In this document: positions 27,072-36,320 of the stretch, piece after piece
Numbering within the stretch: the first letter of the stretch is position 1
Layout: every line of letters begins with the position of its first letter
Assembly: GCF_021646685.1 (NCBI RefSeq)
Contig: NZ_JAKJHW010000002.1
Location: 124,001 to 188,000, forward strand
Direction: 5' to 3'
DNA length: 64,000 bases
Source of the DNA: Pseudalkalibacillus salsuginis
Lineage (GTDB): Bacteria; Bacillota; Bacilli; Bacillales; Fictibacillaceae
Notes under the pieces: model-generated
Told to the model about the DNA's origin: nothing
Databases searched by the model: none
What the model saw: the letters and a program-made list of their open reading frames with translations, nothing else
Program-made: the position numbers and the translations under genes

Positions 27072-28841
27072 ATGAACATAGTTGTAAGCAGCTTAAACGC
27101 TAAATACATCCATACATGCCTTGCATTGAGATATTTGAAAACTTATTGCGAGCCTGCTTTTCATATCGAAATGGCTGAATATACAATCAAAGATCCTGTC
27201 ATGAACATCGTCAGCGATTTGTATTCACGAAACCCTGATGTCATCGGTTTCAGCTGTTATATTTGGAACATTGAAGAAACGATCCCGATCATCGAAATGT
27301 TGAAAAAGATCAACCCTGATATCAAAATCGTCCTTGGGGGACCTGAAGTTTCTTATGATGTCCCTCACTGGCTCGAACGCCTTGAACATGTCGATTACAT
27401 CGTCGTAGGCGAAGGTGAAGAAACCTTCAAGGACCTATTACATGCCTTAGAAAAAAACGAAGACATCGAATCCGTTGCAGGTCTAGCCTACATGAGGGAC
27501 GGGAAACCATACCGGACTGCTCCCAGACCCAAGCTCGACCTGAAAAAAGTCCCTTCTCCTTTCCGTGTTGAAGAAGATCTGCCTCAGCTATCGAAACGTG
27601 TGACCTACATTGAAACTAGCAGGGGTTGCCCATATTCCTGTGCATTTTGTTTGTCTTCCATTGAAGTAGGTGTAAGATACTTCGACATCGAAATGATGAA
27701 GGAAGAGATCCGTTTCTTGATGAAAAATGGAGCACGAACGATCAAGTTTGTCGACCGGACGTTTAACATCCGCAGAGATTATGCGCTGGAAATGTTCGAC
27801 TTCTTGATAAAGGAGCATCTCCCAGGCACAGTATTCCAATTTGAAATTACAGCGGATATCATGCGCCCTGAAGTCATCGAATTCTTGAATGAGCATGCAC
27901 CTGAAGGATTGTTCCGTTTCGAAATCGGTGTCCAATCGACGAATGACAATACGAATGAACTTGTTGAACGACGCCAGAATTTCGAGAAACTGACAAGGAC
28001 AGTGACTACGGTACGTGATGGCGGCAAAATCGTCCAGCATCTGGATTTAATTGCTGGTTTGCCAGAAGAAAACTACGATTCTTTTCGAAAAACGTTTAAC
28101 GACGTGTTTGCTTTCCAAATCGAAGAAGTCCAGCTTGGATTTTTGAAAATGCTGAGAGGAACAGGGATGCGAATACGCGCTGAAAACCATGATTACATCT
28201 ATATGGAAAAGGCGCCTTATGAGATTCTCGGAAACAATGTATTGAGTTTTGATGAAATCATCAAGATCAAACGGGTGGAAGATGTCCTGGAGAAATTCTG
28301 GAATGACCACCGAATGGACACGACTGTCAGTTATTTGATCGACCATGTCTTCCCTTCGGCATTCGATTTCTTCCAGCAGTTCGGTGACTATTGGGAGGCA
28401 CGCGGATGGTCACGGATCGGCCATCAGCTTGAAGACTTGTTCAAACGTCTCTATTCCTTTTTACGGGATCAGGGTATCCCGCAGCTGGAAATCGTGGAAG
28501 GATTGATGAAGTACGATTATTTCATCCGCCAAAAGCATAAACCTCGGAAGCCCTGGTGGGAGTTTTCGATGGATAAAGCGACGCAAACTGAATACTTGCG
28601 TTTCCTATCTGACCATCCTGAAAAAGTTTCCGACGATTTCAAGAAACTTGATTTGAGTGAAAAGGAATTGCACAAGCATGTCATGATCGAAAGCTTGTCC
28701 TTTGACCTGGATGCATTTTTAAATATTGGCGAGCTTGTCAAAAAAGGGACACTGCTGATTGTCTATTTCGATCCGAAAACAAAATCGGCTACATCTTTTA
28801 CAGTTGACGATGAACAAAAGAAAATAACTGAAATCGTATAA
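27072..28841 (+). CDS. B12-binding radical SAM protein (DUF4080)
   Basis: A 589-residue protein. Residues 1-140 form a B12-binding-like Rossmann domain (NPDVIGFSCYIWN, KIVLGGPEVSYD, YIVVGEGEETF). The radical SAM core follows with the 4Fe-4S motif RGCPYSCAFC and FRFEIGVQSTN. The C-terminal part (from about 400) is the DUF4080 region common in Bacillus. It is cytosolic; substrate unknown, and a methyl or other radical transfer is expected from the family. I chose ATG 27072 because GGAG lies eight bases before it; the GTG nine bases upstream is part of that ribosome site. The hemolysin III gene follows after 17 bases. Confidence 0.88.
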   Translation: MNIVVSSLNAKYIHTCLALRYLKTYCEPAFHIEMAEYTIKDPVMNIVSDLYSRNPDVIGFSCYIWNIEETIPIIEMLKKINPDIKIVLGGPEVSYDVPHWLERLEHVDYIVVGEGEETFKDLLHALEKNEDIESVAGLAYMRDGKPYRTAPRPKLDLKKVPSPFRVEEDLPQLSKRVTYIETSRGCPYSCAFCLSSIEVGVRYFDIEMMKEEIRFLMKNGARTIKFVDRTFNIRRDYALEMFDFLIKEHLPGTVFQFEITADIMRPEVIEFLNEHAPEGLFRFEIGVQSTNDNTNELVERRQNFEKLTRTVTTVRDGGKIVQHLDLIAGLPEENYDSFRKTFNDVFAFQIEEVQLGFLKMLRGTGMRIRAENHDYIYMEKAPYEILGNNVLSFDEIIKIKRVEDVLEKFWNDHRMDTTVSYLIDHVFPSAFDFFQQFGDYWEARGWSRIGHQLEDLFKRLYSFLRDQGIPQLEIVEGLMKYDYFIRQKHKPRKPWWEFSMDKATQTEYLRFLSDHPEKVSDDFKKLDLSEKELHKHVMIESLSFDLDAFLNIGELVKKGTLLIVYFDPKTKSATSFTVDDEQKKITEIV

Positions 28842-28858
28842 ACCTTAGGAGGTCTATC

Positions 28859-29512
28859 ATGGCAAATACTCATACGTATACTCGGAAAGAAGAAATAGCC
28901 AATGCGATTACACATGGGATAGGGGCATTATTCAGTATTGTTGGACTCGTCTTCCTCGTGGTCATGTCTGCAGTGGATGGATCGGTCTGGCATGTAGTCA
29001 GCTTTTCGATTTACGGAGCATCCATGCTTTTGCTCTATACAGCTTCAACATTGGTGCATAGTTTTCCAGAGGGAAAAGCGAAGGATCTTTTTGAGATTTT
29101 TGATCATGCGGCCATCTATATTTTCATTGCAGGAACGTATACCCCCTTCTTGTTCATCGCCGTGAAAGGTGCATTGGGATGGACGTTGTTCGGGGTTGTT
29201 TGGGGGATTGCAATCCTAGGGGTTTTCTTCAAAGCGTTTTTCGTTAAGAGATTCCTATTCATTTCGACCATCATCTACATTGTAATGGGATGGTTGGCTT
29301 TGATTGCATGGAAGCCATTGATGACGACTTTGCCAAGTACTGGCATGCAGCTTTTCATCATCGGTGGTGTCTTATACACGGTCGGAACCGTATTTTATGT
29401 TTGGCGTGGATTTCCATATCATCACGCCGTTTGGCACCTGTTCGTTTTAGCAGGTTCTGCTGCACACTTTTTTGCCATTCTTTTGTACATCCTTCCGATC
29501 CAGATGGTTTGA
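28859..29512 (+). CDS. Hemolysin III family membrane protein (PAQR/YplQ type)
   Basis: A 217-residue protein with seven hydrophobic helices and the PAQR signatures: EEIANAITHGIGAL near the N-terminus, HSFPEGKAKDLFEIFDHAAIYIFIAGTYTPF in the middle, and FPYHHAVWHLFVLAGSAAHFFAI at the end. The conserved His/Asp residues suggest a zinc-dependent hydrolase-like site as in human PAQR receptors. B. subtilis YplQ belongs to this group; its true cellular role is uncertain. AGGAGG precedes the ATG. It is in an operon with the radical SAM gene. Confidence 0.9.
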   Translation: MANTHTYTRKEEIANAITHGIGALFSIVGLVFLVVMSAVDGSVWHVVSFSIYGASMLLLYTASTLVHSFPEGKAKDLFEIFDHAAIYIFIAGTYTPFLFIAVKGALGWTLFGVVWGIAILGVFFKAFFVKRFLFISTIIYIVMGWLALIAWKPLMTTLPSTGMQLFIIGGVLYTVGTVFYVWRGFPYHHAVWHLFVLAGSAAHFFAILLYILPIQMV

Positions 29513-29518
29513 ACCCTT

Positions 29519-29616
29519 TATCGGTGCAAATTGAAAATATATCGGTGCAATTCTGGAATATATCGGTGCAAATTGAAAATATATCGGAGCAATCCTGGAA
29601 TATATCGGTGGAACCC
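29519..29616. repeat. 21-bp tandem repeat with alternating A/B units
   Basis: Units at 29519, 29540, 29561, 29582 and a partial at 29603, each starting TATCGG(T/A)GCAA. Units 1 and 3 end ATTGAAAATA; units 2 and 4 end TCTGGAATA or CCTGGAATA, giving a 42-bp higher-order period. It is between the hemolysin III stop and its terminator. Confidence 0.92.
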
Positions 29617-29621
29617 ATAAA

Positions 29622-29662
29622 AAAAACTAGAGGATGGCTGAATTTACGAGCCATCCTCTTTC
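29622..29662. terminator. Bidirectional terminator
   Basis: An 11-base-pair perfect stem (AGAGGATGGCT/AGCCATCCTCT) with a nine-base loop, preceded by A7 and followed by TTC, serving hemolysin III and the convergent HlyD-like gene. Confidence 0.88.
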
Positions 29663-29670
29663 TGATGCTT

Positions 29671-30945
29671 CTATTCTGTTCCGCCATCGTCCGATTCAAG
29701 ATCAACAGTACCTTCACTATCTGCCGGATCTGATGTTGGTTCCTCCTCTGGAGACTCATTCCTATCTTGTTCTTCATCTTCGGGATTTTGTTGTTCCTCT
29801 GATGCCCCGCTGGTCCCACTCTTCTTCTTCCCTGTACTCTTCGATTCGATCTCCATACCTTCTACAAGGAAAATATTCGGATCAGTCATGATAGTTTCCT
29901 CTGCCTTCAATCCTTTGGACACTTCCTTATAAGCTTCATTTTCAAAACCGAAGCTAACCTTCCGTTTGTCGATATAGTCATTCTTCACAACCAAGACATA
30001 CGCTTCGCCATCATTATGTAGAACCCATTCATGCTTCACAGCTAAAGCATTTTCTACAGCAACTGGTTTCATTGTAACCTCTAGCGTACTTCCGATAGGC
30101 AATCGGTTCTCACCTTCTAGGTCAAGCTCAATATCCACGGGAAATTTCAAATCTTCCTTTGACTCGCCGGCTGGTCCGATATCTGTTATGACTCCTTTTC
30201 TTTTTCCTCCCCGAGAGGCGCTTATTTCTACCTCATCTCCCTCTCTTAAAAACAAAACATCATCTTCGGAAAGATAAGCTCTGGCCATGACCTGGTCCTC
30301 ACTCGAAATGACGACGACCGGTTCTTCACCTGATCCTGCAATCACATTCACCTTTTGGACGGTGCCTGCTACATTGGTTTTGACCACTTTCTCATCGAGC
30401 TTGGACTCCAATTGTTTCACTTCTGATTCTTTGCTCGAGATTACCCGTCCAATACGCTTCGTTTGATAAGAAGCATCCGCTTTTTGCTGTTCAAGCAAAA
30501 AGATGCTGGACTCATTCTTCTCTTCTTCATCCTTATCAGATTCTGTGCGGATTTGTCCTGCTAAGGTTGTTTCACGCTCTTCAAAAAAGTCCTGTTCCGT
30601 CTCAAGCTCCTTGATTTCATTTTCCAACGTCGTGATCTGGTTTTCAATATCAGTTGATTGATACTTCAGTATTTCTGACCCTGCAGAAACCTCATCCCCT
30701 TCTTGGACAAGGACTTCTTCTAACACACCCCGATGAGCTTCATTATAAATTTCCTGCGTTTCCAGCGGAATGATCGTTCCTGATGCTTTCATAGTTTCCC
30801 GGAGATCCCGATTCTCAATTTTCGCCACTTCATAAGGCTTTTCACTAGCAAACAATGATTGATTCAAAAGGAACAAATACGTATTCAAAATAATAAATAA
30901 TAGGATCGGTAGCCCTATCAAAGCTCTTTTCATATGCCGGTTCAA
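29671..30945 (-). CDS. HlyD/MacA-type membrane fusion protein (YknX-like)
   Basis: A 424-residue protein with an N-terminal membrane anchor (LIGLPILLFIILNTYLFLL), a lipoyl/barrel-sandwich half (EVLVQEGDEVSAGSEILKY), a coiled coil of about 100 residues, the second half (VVKTNVAGTVQKVNVIAG), beta-barrel domains, and an acidic low-complexity tail rich in Glu, Ser and Asp (last 55 residues). I chose TTG 30945 because GGGGGG lies seven bases upstream; the next ATG is further. It follows the YIP1 gene by 17 bases. In B. subtilis YknW and YknX work with the ABC proteins YknY and YknZ, which are not found here. Confidence 0.82.
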   Translation of the reverse strand: MNRHMKRALIGLPILLFIILNTYLFLLNQSLFASEKPYEVAKIENRDLRETMKASGTIIPLETQEIYNEAHRGVLEEVLVQEGDEVSAGSEILKYQSTDIENQITTLENEIKELETEQDFFEERETTLAGQIRTESDKDEEEKNESSIFLLEQQKADASYQTKRIGRVISSKESEVKQLESKLDEKVVKTNVAGTVQKVNVIAGSGEEPVVVISSEDQVMARAYLSEDDVLFLREGDEVEISASRGGKRKGVITDIGPAGESKEDLKFPVDIELDLEGENRLPIGSTLEVTMKPVAVENALAVKHEWVLHNDGEAYVLVVKNDYIDKRKVSFGFENEAYKEVSKGLKAEETIMTDPNIFLVEGMEIESKSTGKKKSGTSGASEEQQNPEDEEQDRNESPEEEPTSDPADSEGTVDLESDDGGTE

Positions 30946-30962
30946 CCTGATGCCCCCCAATT

Positions 30963-31637
30963 CTATCCGTTCAATGGCAGATGATACATAGTATTAATTA
31001 TAGCGATGCTCGTGATGAATAGTAGATGTAATCCAATAGATACTGTCCACACATATCGTTTCGACTTCAACGATGCTTCCATCAATAGCTTGATAGACGC
31101 GTAGATATGCCAGATGAAAAAGATCGTAATCCATCCGAAAAAACTGGTCAGAAATATATGGTCGGAAATCGCATTGACCCATGGCCCTACACCAAAGGGT
31201 GACAGCATTTCAATGGAACCGAAAGCCAACATATAAGGGATGTTTGCCGCTAAACCTATTAAGATGATGACGTACAAATACGTATGTAAAACGAATAACT
31301 TTCTGAAACCGATATCCCGGAAGAATCCCCAGAACGATAAGGCAGATGCCCCAATGAGAATGAAAGGCAATGCGAACCCACTGATCGCTCCACCGATTCC
31401 GATGTAAATCGAAGCTGCCTGCTTTTGTTCTGCTGTCAATTCCATCGCCATAGCTTCTGGAACCTTCAACCATTCTGCAGCGCTTATATAGAAAAGAAAA
31501 CCGAATACGAGCGAGCTGCATAATAACAAAATCAAAACTCTTAATCTATATCCTTGGATGGATGAGGATTCTCTCAACGTATGCAATGTTTCCTCAGGCC
31601 TGAACAGCCCTTTCCAAACCTGTACCTGGTGTTCCAA
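30963..31637 (-). CDS. YIP1-family membrane protein (YknW-like)
   Basis: A 224-residue protein with about five hydrophobic helices and the YIP1-like arrangement: a soluble N-terminus (VWKGLFRPEETLHTLRE), then LRVLILLLCSSLVFGFLFYI, GGAISGFALPFILIGASALSFWGFF, YLYVIILIGLAANIPYML, and two more. The start is TTG at 31637 with GAGGGGG upstream. By position and type it corresponds to YknW, which in B. subtilis belongs to a four-protein transporter protecting against the SDP toxin; the assignment is by resemblance and gene order. Confidence 0.75.
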   Translation of the reverse strand: MEHQVQVWKGLFRPEETLHTLRESSSIQGYRLRVLILLLCSSLVFGFLFYISAAEWLKVPEAMAMELTAEQKQAASIYIGIGGAISGFALPFILIGASALSFWGFFRDIGFRKLFVLHTYLYVIILIGLAANIPYMLAFGSIEMLSPFGVGPWVNAISDHIFLTSFFGWITIFFIWHIYASIKLLMEASLKSKRYVWTVSIGLHLLFITSIAIINTMYHLPLNG

Positions 31638-31692
31638 CCTGTATCCCCCTCTTCTATGTCGTACATGATGGTATAATCTATCCTACCAGATT

Positions 31693-31851
31693 TCAATGAA
31701 TATATCCTATTTTTTCCGATATATTTTTTCCTCCAGCTTCACTTAAACTTGATTCATAACCAAGTAACGGGTTATTCGGGCTTTGTATAAATTCCTCCAA
31801 AGATCTTGCCCATTCATTGGACAGTCGAAAGGTTTTTACTTGTTTTCTCAA
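31693..31851 (-). CDS. Possible small ORF, 52 residues, unknown
   Basis: A minus-strand frame opens at TTG 31851 (upstream GGATGGG) and reads KQVKTFRLSNEWARSLEEFI, then SPNNPLLGYESSLSEAGG, ending at TGA 31693. Composition looks protein-like and hydrophilic. It precedes the YIP1 gene by about 55 bases. It may be a small gene or the decayed end of a lost gene; I recognise no family. The rest of the 308-base gap shows nothing else. Confidence 0.3.
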   Translation of the reverse strand: MRKQVKTFRLSNEWARSLEEFIQSPNNPLLGYESSLSEAGGKNISEKIGYIH

Positions 31852-31945
31852 CCCATCCAATTACCATTTTATTCTGCTACACTTCGATATTTTTTAACAA
31901 TATCCTTGTTTTTTCTATCATAAATTTCCATAAATCAGCTGAAAA

Positions 31946-32668
31946 CTAGTGTTCAATAGGAGGCACATCCTTGGCATCAACTTCCTTCATGGACAAAAAC
32001 AATTCGCCATTTCGATTGTATGAACCATAAAACACTGAACCTATATCTGAAATATTCTGTTCTGCCAGTTTTTCTTCAAGCCAAACCTCGCTCTTTTTCA
32101 ACCACCGCAATAGATCAAATTGGACTTTACCATCCAAAATGATTGGAATTTCATATTTCACTGGTTCACCTGTGAGCTTCAAATCTTCTCTTATCACAAC
32201 TTCTTTCGAAGGGATCATTTTCACCGATAAATTCCCATTCGCTTCAATGATGGCTATCTCGACATCCCCCACGTTATACACGTTCTTCTCCCGAAGCATC
32301 TGCAGGATATTATCGATCGAGTATTTTTCCTTTTTCATTTTTTCACAGAGAAATTGTCCTTTATAGATCACCACTGCAGGTTCGAAGGTCATCAATTTTC
32401 CGCGGTTTCGATTTTTCATTTTTAGATAAATGATCAATTTATGGAGCAGGGCAATTACAATCATTGCAACAATCGTGTGGAAATGGTTGATTTTCGGGTC
32501 GGCAATATCGGCCCCAACCACCGCACCCAGAACTAAAATGACAAGAAAATCAAAAACGGGTAGTTCACCAATGGACCGTTTTCCCATATAAAGTGTGACG
32601 AACAGCATGAATGGCAGGATTGTAATGATACGTCCGATCACTTTGACCGAATCCATGAAGATCTCCAT
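31946..32668 (-). CDS. DUF421 membrane protein (YetF/YcaP-like)
   Basis: A 240-residue protein with three N-terminal helices (IGRIITILPFMLFVTLYMG; FDFLVILVLGAVVGADIAD; IVAMIVIALLHKLIIYLKM) and a soluble C-terminal half containing the DUF421 motifs KGQFLCEKMKKEKYSIDNIL and LREKNVYNVGDVEIAIIEANG. Family role is poorly known; relatives in Bacillus include YetF and spore-related YkjA-like proteins. ATG 32668 lies nine bases after GAGGTG; a GTG four codons upstream is inside that site. It stands alone. Confidence 0.85.
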   Translation of the reverse strand: MEIFMDSVKVIGRIITILPFMLFVTLYMGKRSIGELPVFDFLVILVLGAVVGADIADPKINHFHTIVAMIVIALLHKLIIYLKMKNRNRGKLMTFEPAVVIYKGQFLCEKMKKEKYSIDNILQMLREKNVYNVGDVEIAIIEANGNLSVKMIPSKEVVIREDLKLTGEPVKYEIPIILDGKVQFDLLRWLKKSEVWLEEKLAEQNISDIGSVFYGSYNRNGELFLSMKEVDAKDVPPIEH

Positions 32669-32709
32669 CTTAAAATACACCTCATTTGTCTATATAAAAC
32701 CATCCTCTC

Positions 32710-32862
32710 CAAAACGGTAAAGAAAACTTGGCAAACCGAGCTTTAGTGAAGGTTGAGCTTTAGTTGCCCTTATACTGAAAAAAGCATTTGTGCTTTCTTA
32801 CAGTGCAAAGAAAACTTGTATTGTCCCAAGCATTCACCAGGTTGATCTTTAGTCACCCTGAA
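32710..32862. repeat. Imperfect duplication upstream of the DUF421 gene
   Basis: Two copies of AAAGAAAACTTG followed ~20 bases later by GGTTGA(G/T)CTTTAGT and a CCCT. The spacer sequences differ. GAGCTTTAGT also occurs twice in the first copy, 17 bases apart. Confidence 0.55.
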
Positions 32863-32865
32863 TGG

Positions 32866-32895
32866 AAAAGGGACTGACCAGATACAGCCAATCCC
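32866..32895 (-). terminator. sbcC terminator
   Basis: On the minus strand GGGATTGGC pairs with GTCAGTCCC (two G-T pairs) around an eight-base loop and is followed by TTTTCC, 12 bases after the sbcC stop. Confidence 0.75.
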
Positions 32896-32907
32896 AATTA
32901 CATCCCA

Positions 32908-35900
32908 TCACAATGTTTCGATGGCGACACTGCTTCCTTTTCCTGATGGAGCAGCTGGGGTGACGATCAGCTTCCTTGGTAATCGTGCACGTAGTTCAGG
33001 TACGTGAGAAATCACTCCAACTGAAACCCTCTGCATTTGTAATCGCTCCAACGCTGAGATCACTGTATCAAGCAAGGACTGATCAAGAGTGCCAAAACCT
33101 TCATCCAAGAAGAAGAACTCTAATGGATACTCCCCTTGCAACTGGATTTGGGCAGATAATGAGAGTGCCAGTGCCAGAGATGTCAAGAATGTTTCTCCGC
33201 CGGATAATGAAGTGACAGGTCTCCGTACACCACCATTTGCATCATCCCTGATCACAAAACCACCTGATGAATCCACTTCTAACGCATAGCGTTGTCTAGT
33301 CAGTTCTCCCAATCTTTGCGAGGCATCCTCTGCTACTTGATTCAGCTGTTCTTCTGCAATGAACTCGACAAAGCTGTTCCCACGGAAAACTGCCTGTAAT
33401 TTGCCGAGCCTTTCTGATAGCTCCACATTTCTCAATCGTTTCTCCTCTAACATAGCAAATTTCTCAGCTCTGTTTTGCAGATCCGATAGAGCCGTTTCAA
33501 TCTTCGCTTTTTCAGAAACGGCTTCCTCTTTTTCCTGTTTTGCTTGCCTCAACTCTTCCTGGACCCGCTCCCATTCCTCTATACTGACCTCTTTATTATT
33601 CAAAAGGTTGAACAATCTTTTCTGATCATGCTGATGATTCTGTTTTTGTTTATGGTATCGCTTTATTTCCTCTTCCCAGACTTTTTGTTTTTGGGTCGGG
33701 ACAAGAGCTTCTTTTACCTGTTCCTTAGAGTCGAAAGAGGTTTCCTCTGCTAGTTGATTCCACTTATCTTGTGCCCTCGATAAACGGACTTCGATATTTT
33801 GCAGTGTAGATTTTGCTACTTCAAATTCCTGCTCGATCTTCTGTAGTTTTTTACTTTCCATTTCTGCTTGCTGAAGAGCGGTCTGTTCTTTTTGTTTCAA
33901 CTCATCCAATTGTAGTTGGACGTTCTGATAAAGCTTCTCCGCTTTATCATTCCCACAGATTCCTTCAATCTTTTCATGTAGTTGCTCACATCGTTTTTCC
34001 ATATTCGATACTTTAGAGGAGAGCTCTGCTACATGAAGCTTAAGTGACTGGTAGTCTTCAACTGCGCTTGTAATCGTACCATCTACGTCGACCAGATAGG
34101 TTACACTCCTATCATAGCGTTCATTCAAATCTGTGACCTCTCGTTCGATCTCATCCATCTCTTTTTGTAATCGTTCCAGATGATCGAACTGATAGGATTT
34201 GAATGATTCGTTCCAACGCTTTTCCTGCTCAACTGATATTTGATTAAATTCCTTCAGCTTCTCTTCCAACTTGGCAGAATCACGCTTACATGAGTTCAAG
34301 TTTGTCGTTTTTTCTAATAGTTTTTTGTCATACTCAGCAAATAATGAGATGAATTTGCTGCGTTTTTCTTTCAGCTCTATTACATCTTGCTTGAAGCCTT
34401 TCGTCTCCGTTTTCAGTAGCTTCAAGTAATCATTCAGGTCTTTTATCGATTGGAGTGAGTTCTCGATCGGGTCGAAGGTAGTGGCGGCAATTTCATCTTC
34501 ACTGAACTCCCCTTTTTTCACATACTCCTGAATCGCTTCAAAAAGGTGCTCTAAATCTTTCTTACTGAAATTGACAGCCTTCTCCTCTTCTTTTAACGAT
34601 TTGTAAATCAACTCCAGTTCTACAACCATTTCTTTATAATCTTCATCGCCCTCTGCAATTTTACTTACAGGCGCTGGATGTTCCTTTGAACCACAAACAG
34701 GACAGGCTTCTCCGGCTCTCAATTCCTCAGCGATTTGTGCTGAAAGCGCATGCAGTTCAATAGTTTTTAGCTTCTGGACCGTGTCTTTCAAGTATAGGTC
34801 GATCGAGAGTTCGGCACGTTCAATCACCCGGTCGTGCTCACAAACACGATTGTACAACGTCTCTATATGCTGCAGAAGATAACCGATATTCTGTTTTACA
34901 TTTTTCTTCTGTTTTTTAAGCATAGAGATTTCATCATTCAATTTCTTTTCCGTCGAAGCAATTTTGGATTGCTCCCTGATCAATTCGTCTTTCGTTTCAT
35001 TGGCCCGGCTGATTTCTTGTTTAAGAGCAAGTGCATCCCTCAATCGGTTTCGATGTTCGATTGGTATCGTCTTCTTTTTAATGGACGCCTTGATTTCCGC
35101 TTGCTTTTCGATTGCTTGCTGTTTTTTTCTTTTTAATTTGATGAGTTTGGTTTCTACAGCTTCAAGTTCTTCTTCCGCTTTCGTCAGTTTCAATTTCTCG
35201 TCAGAAAGGGAACGTTTCTCTTTTTCAAACTCGATTTCCATTTGTTTTGCCTGTTTCAATTGTTGAAGATGCTCATACAATACGGGTTCTTTTTCTGTTC
35301 GTTCATTTTGGATTTCATGAACCAGATTTTGTGTTTCTTCAACTAGATGCTTCGATTGTTCACTTGAACGGGACAGTTCTTCCTTCTTTCCCTTCCATGT
35401 CTGTTGCTCTGTAAGGATCGATTCCAGTTCTTCAACAAAAGGGAACAAAGAATCCGCTTCTTCTGCAAGTTTCAAATTCTTCTCAAGTCCTGCTATTACT
35501 GGTGCTTTTTCCTCCAGTTGGGCGAGCTTCCGTTTCACTTCATCCAGTTCTTCCTGCCAACTCCAGATTTGCCTGTAATGCTCGAATTGGACTTCCTTCT
35601 TGTCCAAATTAAGGTTTTTCCGTTTCACAGCATCGATCGACTCTTCCAGCTGGTGTTGAAGTTCCTCGACCATTTCCTTTGAAGCATTGCCCAGACCTTG
35701 CTGTTCAGCCAAGATCTCTTTTAAATACACGCTGGTTTCTTCCACCCTTGATTTCAGGCGATGATTAAGATGATCCCCATACTTCTCTAAATGAAAGAGA
35801 CGTTGCAGCATCTGTCTTCGTTCAGTGCCTTTCAATGAAAGGAATTCGGCAAACTTTCCTTGAGGCAACACCACAGCACGTGTGAAGTCTGTGATCGTCA

Positions 35901-36318
35901 ACCCTAGAATGCTTTCAACCTGTGAAGTTACATCCCGTTCTTTATCCGCAAGGACAGCTGTTTCATCGTGTATGATTTCGATCAGACGGCAAGTGCTTGT
36001 ACGGATTGAGTCATTCTTCCCTTTTTTATAGGTCCGCTCAACCTTATACCGTTTTCCTGTTTGTTGTGTTCCCAATTCGAAGGTGAAGCTGACATGAAGC
36101 TGATCCTCCGCATGGTTCATAATTCCTTGTATCGTGTTCGCTGCACGTTCTATCTTCCCGTAAAGAGCAAGTGTGAGCGCATCCAACAAGGAGGACTTTC
36201 CACTCCCGGTTGGACCGAAGATTCCGAACACACCTCCTTCACAAAGGGATTGGAAATCGATATCCTGCCTTTCCCGAAAGCTATGTAAACCTGAAACAGA
36301 GAGGTGAATAGGTCTCAT
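32908..36318 (-). CDS. sbcC: SbcC exonuclease ATPase subunit (Rad50 homologue)
   Basis: A 1136-residue SMC-like ATPase. The Walker A is GPTGSGKSSLLDALTLALYG (residues 35-54). Long coiled coils flank a central zinc hook CPVCGSKEHPAP. The C-terminus carries the signature SLSGGETFLTSLALALSLS and the Walker B FFLDEGFGTLD. With SbcD it opens DNA hairpins and processes blocked double-strand ends. The ATG is two bases after the sbcD stop and uses GGAGG inside the sbcD end. It is the last gene of the addB-addA-sbcD-sbcC operon. Confidence 0.95.
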   Translation of the reverse strand: MRPIHLSVSGLHSFRERQDIDFQSLCEGGVFGIFGPTGSGKSSLLDALTLALYGKIERAANTIQGIMNHAEDQLHVSFTFELGTQQTGKRYKVERTYKKGKNDSIRTSTCRLIEIIHDETAVLADKERDVTSQVESILGLTITDFTRAVVLPQGKFAEFLSLKGTERRQMLQRLFHLEKYGDHLNHRLKSRVEETSVYLKEILAEQQGLGNASKEMVEELQHQLEESIDAVKRKNLNLDKKEVQFEHYRQIWSWQEELDEVKRKLAQLEEKAPVIAGLEKNLKLAEEADSLFPFVEELESILTEQQTWKGKKEELSRSSEQSKHLVEETQNLVHEIQNERTEKEPVLYEHLQQLKQAKQMEIEFEKEKRSLSDEKLKLTKAEEELEAVETKLIKLKRKKQQAIEKQAEIKASIKKKTIPIEHRNRLRDALALKQEISRANETKDELIREQSKIASTEKKLNDEISMLKKQKKNVKQNIGYLLQHIETLYNRVCEHDRVIERAELSIDLYLKDTVQKLKTIELHALSAQIAEELRAGEACPVCGSKEHPAPVSKIAEGDEDYKEMVVELELIYKSLKEEEKAVNFSKKDLEHLFEAIQEYVKKGEFSEDEIAATTFDPIENSLQSIKDLNDYLKLLKTETKGFKQDVIELKEKRSKFISLFAEYDKKLLEKTTNLNSCKRDSAKLEEKLKEFNQISVEQEKRWNESFKSYQFDHLERLQKEMDEIEREVTDLNERYDRSVTYLVDVDGTITSAVEDYQSLKLHVAELSSKVSNMEKRCEQLHEKIEGICGNDKAEKLYQNVQLQLDELKQKEQTALQQAEMESKKLQKIEQEFEVAKSTLQNIEVRLSRAQDKWNQLAEETSFDSKEQVKEALVPTQKQKVWEEEIKRYHKQKQNHQHDQKRLFNLLNNKEVSIEEWERVQEELRQAKQEKEEAVSEKAKIETALSDLQNRAEKFAMLEEKRLRNVELSERLGKLQAVFRGNSFVEFIAEEQLNQVAEDASQRLGELTRQRYALEVDSSGGFVIRDDANGGVRRPVTSLSGGETFLTSLALALSLSAQIQLQGEYPLEFFFLDEGFGTLDQSLLDTVISALERLQMQRVSVGVISHVPELRARLPRKLIVTPAAPSGKGSSVAIETL

Positions 36319-36320
36319 GG

